Positions 34,001 to 34,313 of a stretch of DNA of 34,313 nucleotides are shown piece after piece; positions within the stretch are counted from its first letter, which is position 1, and every line of letters starts with the position of its first letter. Position numbers and translations under genes: made by a program. This DNA comes from Akkermansia muciniphila (lineage in GTDB: Bacteria > Verrucomicrobiota > Verrucomicrobiia > Limisphaerales > SIAT01): NCBI GenBank assembly GCA_945900775.1, contig CAMDJP010000033.1:1-34313 (forward strand). Direction: 5' to 3'. The notes under the pieces were generated by a model, which was not told the origin of the DNA, did not search any database, and saw only the letters and a list, made by a program, of their open reading frames with translations.

Positions 34001-34173
34001 ACACCGCCAGCCACTTCTTCATCGACTACTTGCCCAAGGGCGTCTACGTCTTTGAATACTCCGTGCGCGTCCAGCATCGGGGCGAGTACCAGAGCGGCAT
34101 CGCCGAGATCCAGTGCATGTACGCCCCTGAGTTCAACTCGCACTCCGAGAGCTTCATCCTCAACGTGAAGTAA
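28024..34173 (+). CDS. Bacterial alpha-2-macroglobulin-family protein with thioester motif
   Basis: 2049 residues from ATG at 28024, with AAGG seven bases upstream (a second ATG two codons on is possible). A signal peptide (MKKSLFLLIFSLVAIALPAA) lacks a lipobox Cys, so the protein is probably soluble in the periplasm. An alpha-helical N-terminal part (about 50-390) precedes macroglobulin domains; the MG2 motif FFTDRSLYRPGQ is at about 615. A Met/Gly/Asp-rich low-complexity insert lies at about 1203-1275. The region TMPEALTQWKFMGFAHD and then the thioester motif CSEQ, with Cys1516, follow in a toroid-like domain, then the C-terminal receptor-like part. Such proteins trap proteases through the thioester. 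It is longer than usual (about 1500-1900), and no pbpC partner is visible. Confidence 0.93.
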   Translation: MFMKKSLFLLIFSLVAIALPAAEKPAPKALPPKKIVPVAGPAAPISARRVAPEDSSARGPRAELWLKVEDAVNKGLPKTAIESLDPIIAGALKDKAYGEATKALVRKLVLEGHIQGNKPEEKILRLEVEIGKASKEMVPLLDTVLAHWYWHYFQQNRWRFMQRTQTEAEPGKDFTTWDLARIFAEIDKRFQKALAAEAILKTTPVAVFDEVLMKGTIPDSQRPTLYDFIAREALVFYQSGEQAAAKPQDAFQLAATSPAFDSAEKFIAWKIETTDADSPIVKALRLHQELLKFHSKDKDSAAFIDADIERLTYVNNTATGEEKPARYKAALKALVDRWADHALSAMAIHLWARQLQSEGDLVEARKLAQRAANAFKESPGGKLSHNLIQEIDVKSASIQTERVWNAPWPKITLNYRNVTEVHFRAVPWDWNRFLTRKWSHPGQLDQNERKDLLKAEVAHSWSVKLPPTDDFKERIEEIPAPENLKPGYYFLVASHDPNFGDQNNQVTFVDMWVSELALVVRSRLGHVEGFVLEANSGEPVVGAEVESWQWDNQGNRVLQPKVTTDTNGLFSVVPTGNNRSVMFRVRQNGRVLGGQQDHHSYHNNNKPQPYSQTVFFTDRSLYRPGQTIQYKGICLRVNAEVDDYKTLAGQTLTVIFADPNGKEIAKQEVKANDYGSFSGSFTAPRDRVLGQMHLHVQNGPNGSSHFSVEEYKRPKFRVEIEAPKTAAKLNDKVSLKGKAEAYTGAAIDGASVKWRVVREVRYPAWWGWYYWWRPQPSQGSQEIANGTAKTETDGFFKVEFFAKPDLAVLEKDEPTFVYTIHSDVTDTTGETRSAQRGIHLGYTALSAVLSAENWQVDDKPVAITLKTTTLDGEPQTAEGSLKIYKLKEPAKVERPSLGGNRYQSIRRGGKLVSEPKPDPANVNSWELGEVVATKGFTSDKGGKFESSFKLGVGAYRAIVETQDRFGKKVTAKLPLQVLKPADTKLAIKIPQLFTAPKWSVEPGQEFMALWGTGYDAGRAFVEIEHRQKLLTRYWTKPGNTQEQIKHAVTEAQRGGFTVHITRVRENRAYLESRRVDVPWSNKDLAITWEHFISKLGPNQKETWTAVITGSKAQKAAAEMVATLYDESLDAYRPHHWLQKFGFFRQDHAHHNWIFENNLRHFNHLHGGWPQNYISVDLRHRSFHNDLVYNYRGYGFGGGRGGLPMRSQSMMRKGALAEIESMPMEAAMAPMAAMANGQGGDEKSARRADKADAQAKDRDGGEGEGGGGAQGPDLSKVSARKNLNETAFFFPHLLSDTNGVVRLTFTMPEALTQWKFMGFAHDKELRSGFLQDKAVTAKDLMVQPNPPRFLREGDVLEFTVKVSNQSAARQSGKVALHLNEAFNNADADKLLANLKPELAFDIPSKESRTLSWRLKVPDGAGFLTYKAVGSTGRISDGEEGHLPVLSRRIFVTESLPLPIRGKLGGGEVVKKFSFDKLLKSGASGTLQHQSFTVQMVSQPSWYAVMALPYLMESTHECSEQIFNRLYANSLSRSIANSDPKIRRVFDQWKGTPALDSPLEKNQDLKAVMLEETPWLRQAQAESQARKNVGILFEENRLNDETTRILQKLREMQLGDGMWPWFPGGRGNEYITLYITTGFARLRHLGVDVPIDPALKSLQSLDGWMDRLYRDILRHSKKDDNHLSTTVALYLYGRSFFLKDKPIAAPHKEAFDYWTGQAKKYWLQLNHRQSQGHLALALHRIGDKETAQGIMKSIKERSVANEELGLFWRDLELSWWWYRAPIETQAVMIEAFDEVMGDKQAVEDCQVWLLKQKQTQDWKTTKATADAVYALLLRGSNKLTSDALVEVTVGGTQIKPEKLEAGTGFYEKRFTGPEVKAKFGDVTLKKVDAGVSWGSVHWQYLEDMSKVTPHEGTPLKLKKTLYTKVHTKKGLVLEPVKAGAVSVGDELVVRIELRTDRDMEYIHLKDQRGSGTEPVNVLSRYRYQDGLGYYETTRDTASHFFIDYLPKGVYVFEYSVRVQHRGEYQSGIAEIQCMYAPEFNSHSESFILNVK
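31630..31850 (+). repeat. Low-complexity Met/Ala/Gly/Asp insert in the macroglobulin gene
   Basis: Codons for about 70 residues with runs such as SMPMEAAMAPMAAMANGQGG and GGEGEGGGG, flanked by ordinary macroglobulin sequence. The position corresponds to the bait-like exposed region before the thioester half, so it may serve as a protease-cleavable segment. This is inference. Confidence 0.6.
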
Positions 34174-34189
34174 GCCGCGCCGCGCGCTG

Positions 34190-34208
34190 GCGGGCTCAAG
34201 CCGCCCGC
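34190..34208 (+). terminator. Hairpin after the macroglobulin gene
   Basis: Six-base stem GCGGGC / GCCCGC with a 7-base loop, 16 bases after the stop, followed by TTGACCTCTCTCTC. It is a plausible terminator without a strong T-run. Confidence 0.5.
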
Positions 34209-34313
34209 TTGACCTCTCTCTCTGGTACGCCAGCGAGCGCAAGAGCCGTTAGCGAGAACCGCGCTGCTTCTGCGATTACTTCTCCGTGAAGTCGCGGAAG
34301 CGATTTTGGAATC

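Noticed and set aside
31552-34242. Two minus-strand frames of over 400 codons opposite the macroglobulin gene
   Set aside because: They are antisense shadows; the plus-strand frame holds the MG2 and thioester motifs.

Overview
GC-rich bacterial DNA, most likely from a member of the Verrucomicrobiota or a related PVC-group lineage. This is inferred from gene content and not from any marker gene: a MoxR / DUF58 / BatA / VWA / DUF4175-like cluster next to paralogous secreted jelly-roll-like proteins, a secreted terpenoid-cyclase-like toroid protein, weak Shine-Dalgarno signals and a large bacterial alpha-2-macroglobulin. I see no rRNA, tRNA, CRISPR array, insertion sequence or integrase.

Region 1 (1-1400) is a decayed edge. 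It holds the first 58 codons of a secreted redoxin-like gene cut by the window edge, the C-terminal half of an aspartate-semialdehyde dehydrogenase gene that has lost its NAD-binding and catalytic-cysteine half, and about 560 bases with only tiny ORFs and a hairpin.

Region 2 (1401-13900, all on the minus strand) is a compact metal-acquisition island, very probably for zinc. In transcription order from the right: a His/Cys-rich exported peptide, an outer-membrane porin-like protein, ZnuA, a terminator-like hairpin, an uncertain 62-aa ORF, a COG0523 (CobW-family) GTPase, a small membrane-anchored protein, a MerC-like protein, an atypical Fur-family regulator, a second MerC-like protein, a 93-aa small protein, a second COG0523 GTPase, a WD40 protein, a small exported Cys-rich protein, a membrane-anchored trypsin-like protease, a 40-aa Cys-tailed micro-ORF, a truncated third COG0523 gene, and finally ZnuC and ZnuB. 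Many junctions are ATGA stop/start overlaps. The likely logic is metal entry through the porin, periplasmic capture by ZnuA and Cys/His-rich carriers, uptake through ZnuBC, delivery by COG0523 chaperones, and sensing by the Fur homologue. A palindrome just downstream of the -10 element at the head of the island is a candidate operator.

Region 3 (14233-27727, minus strand) is a cell-envelope operon. It encodes a MoxR AAA+ ATPase, a DUF58 protein, two large membrane VWA-type proteins (one BatA-type), a 1036-aa DUF4175-like coiled-coil membrane protein, a secreted alpha/alpha-toroid protein and two paralogous secreted jelly-roll-like proteins, ending in a strong hairpin.

Region 4 (28024-34173, plus strand, divergent from moxR) encodes a 2049-aa alpha-2-macroglobulin-family protein with an intact CxEQ thioester motif. 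The last about 140 bases hold a hairpin and no recognisable gene.
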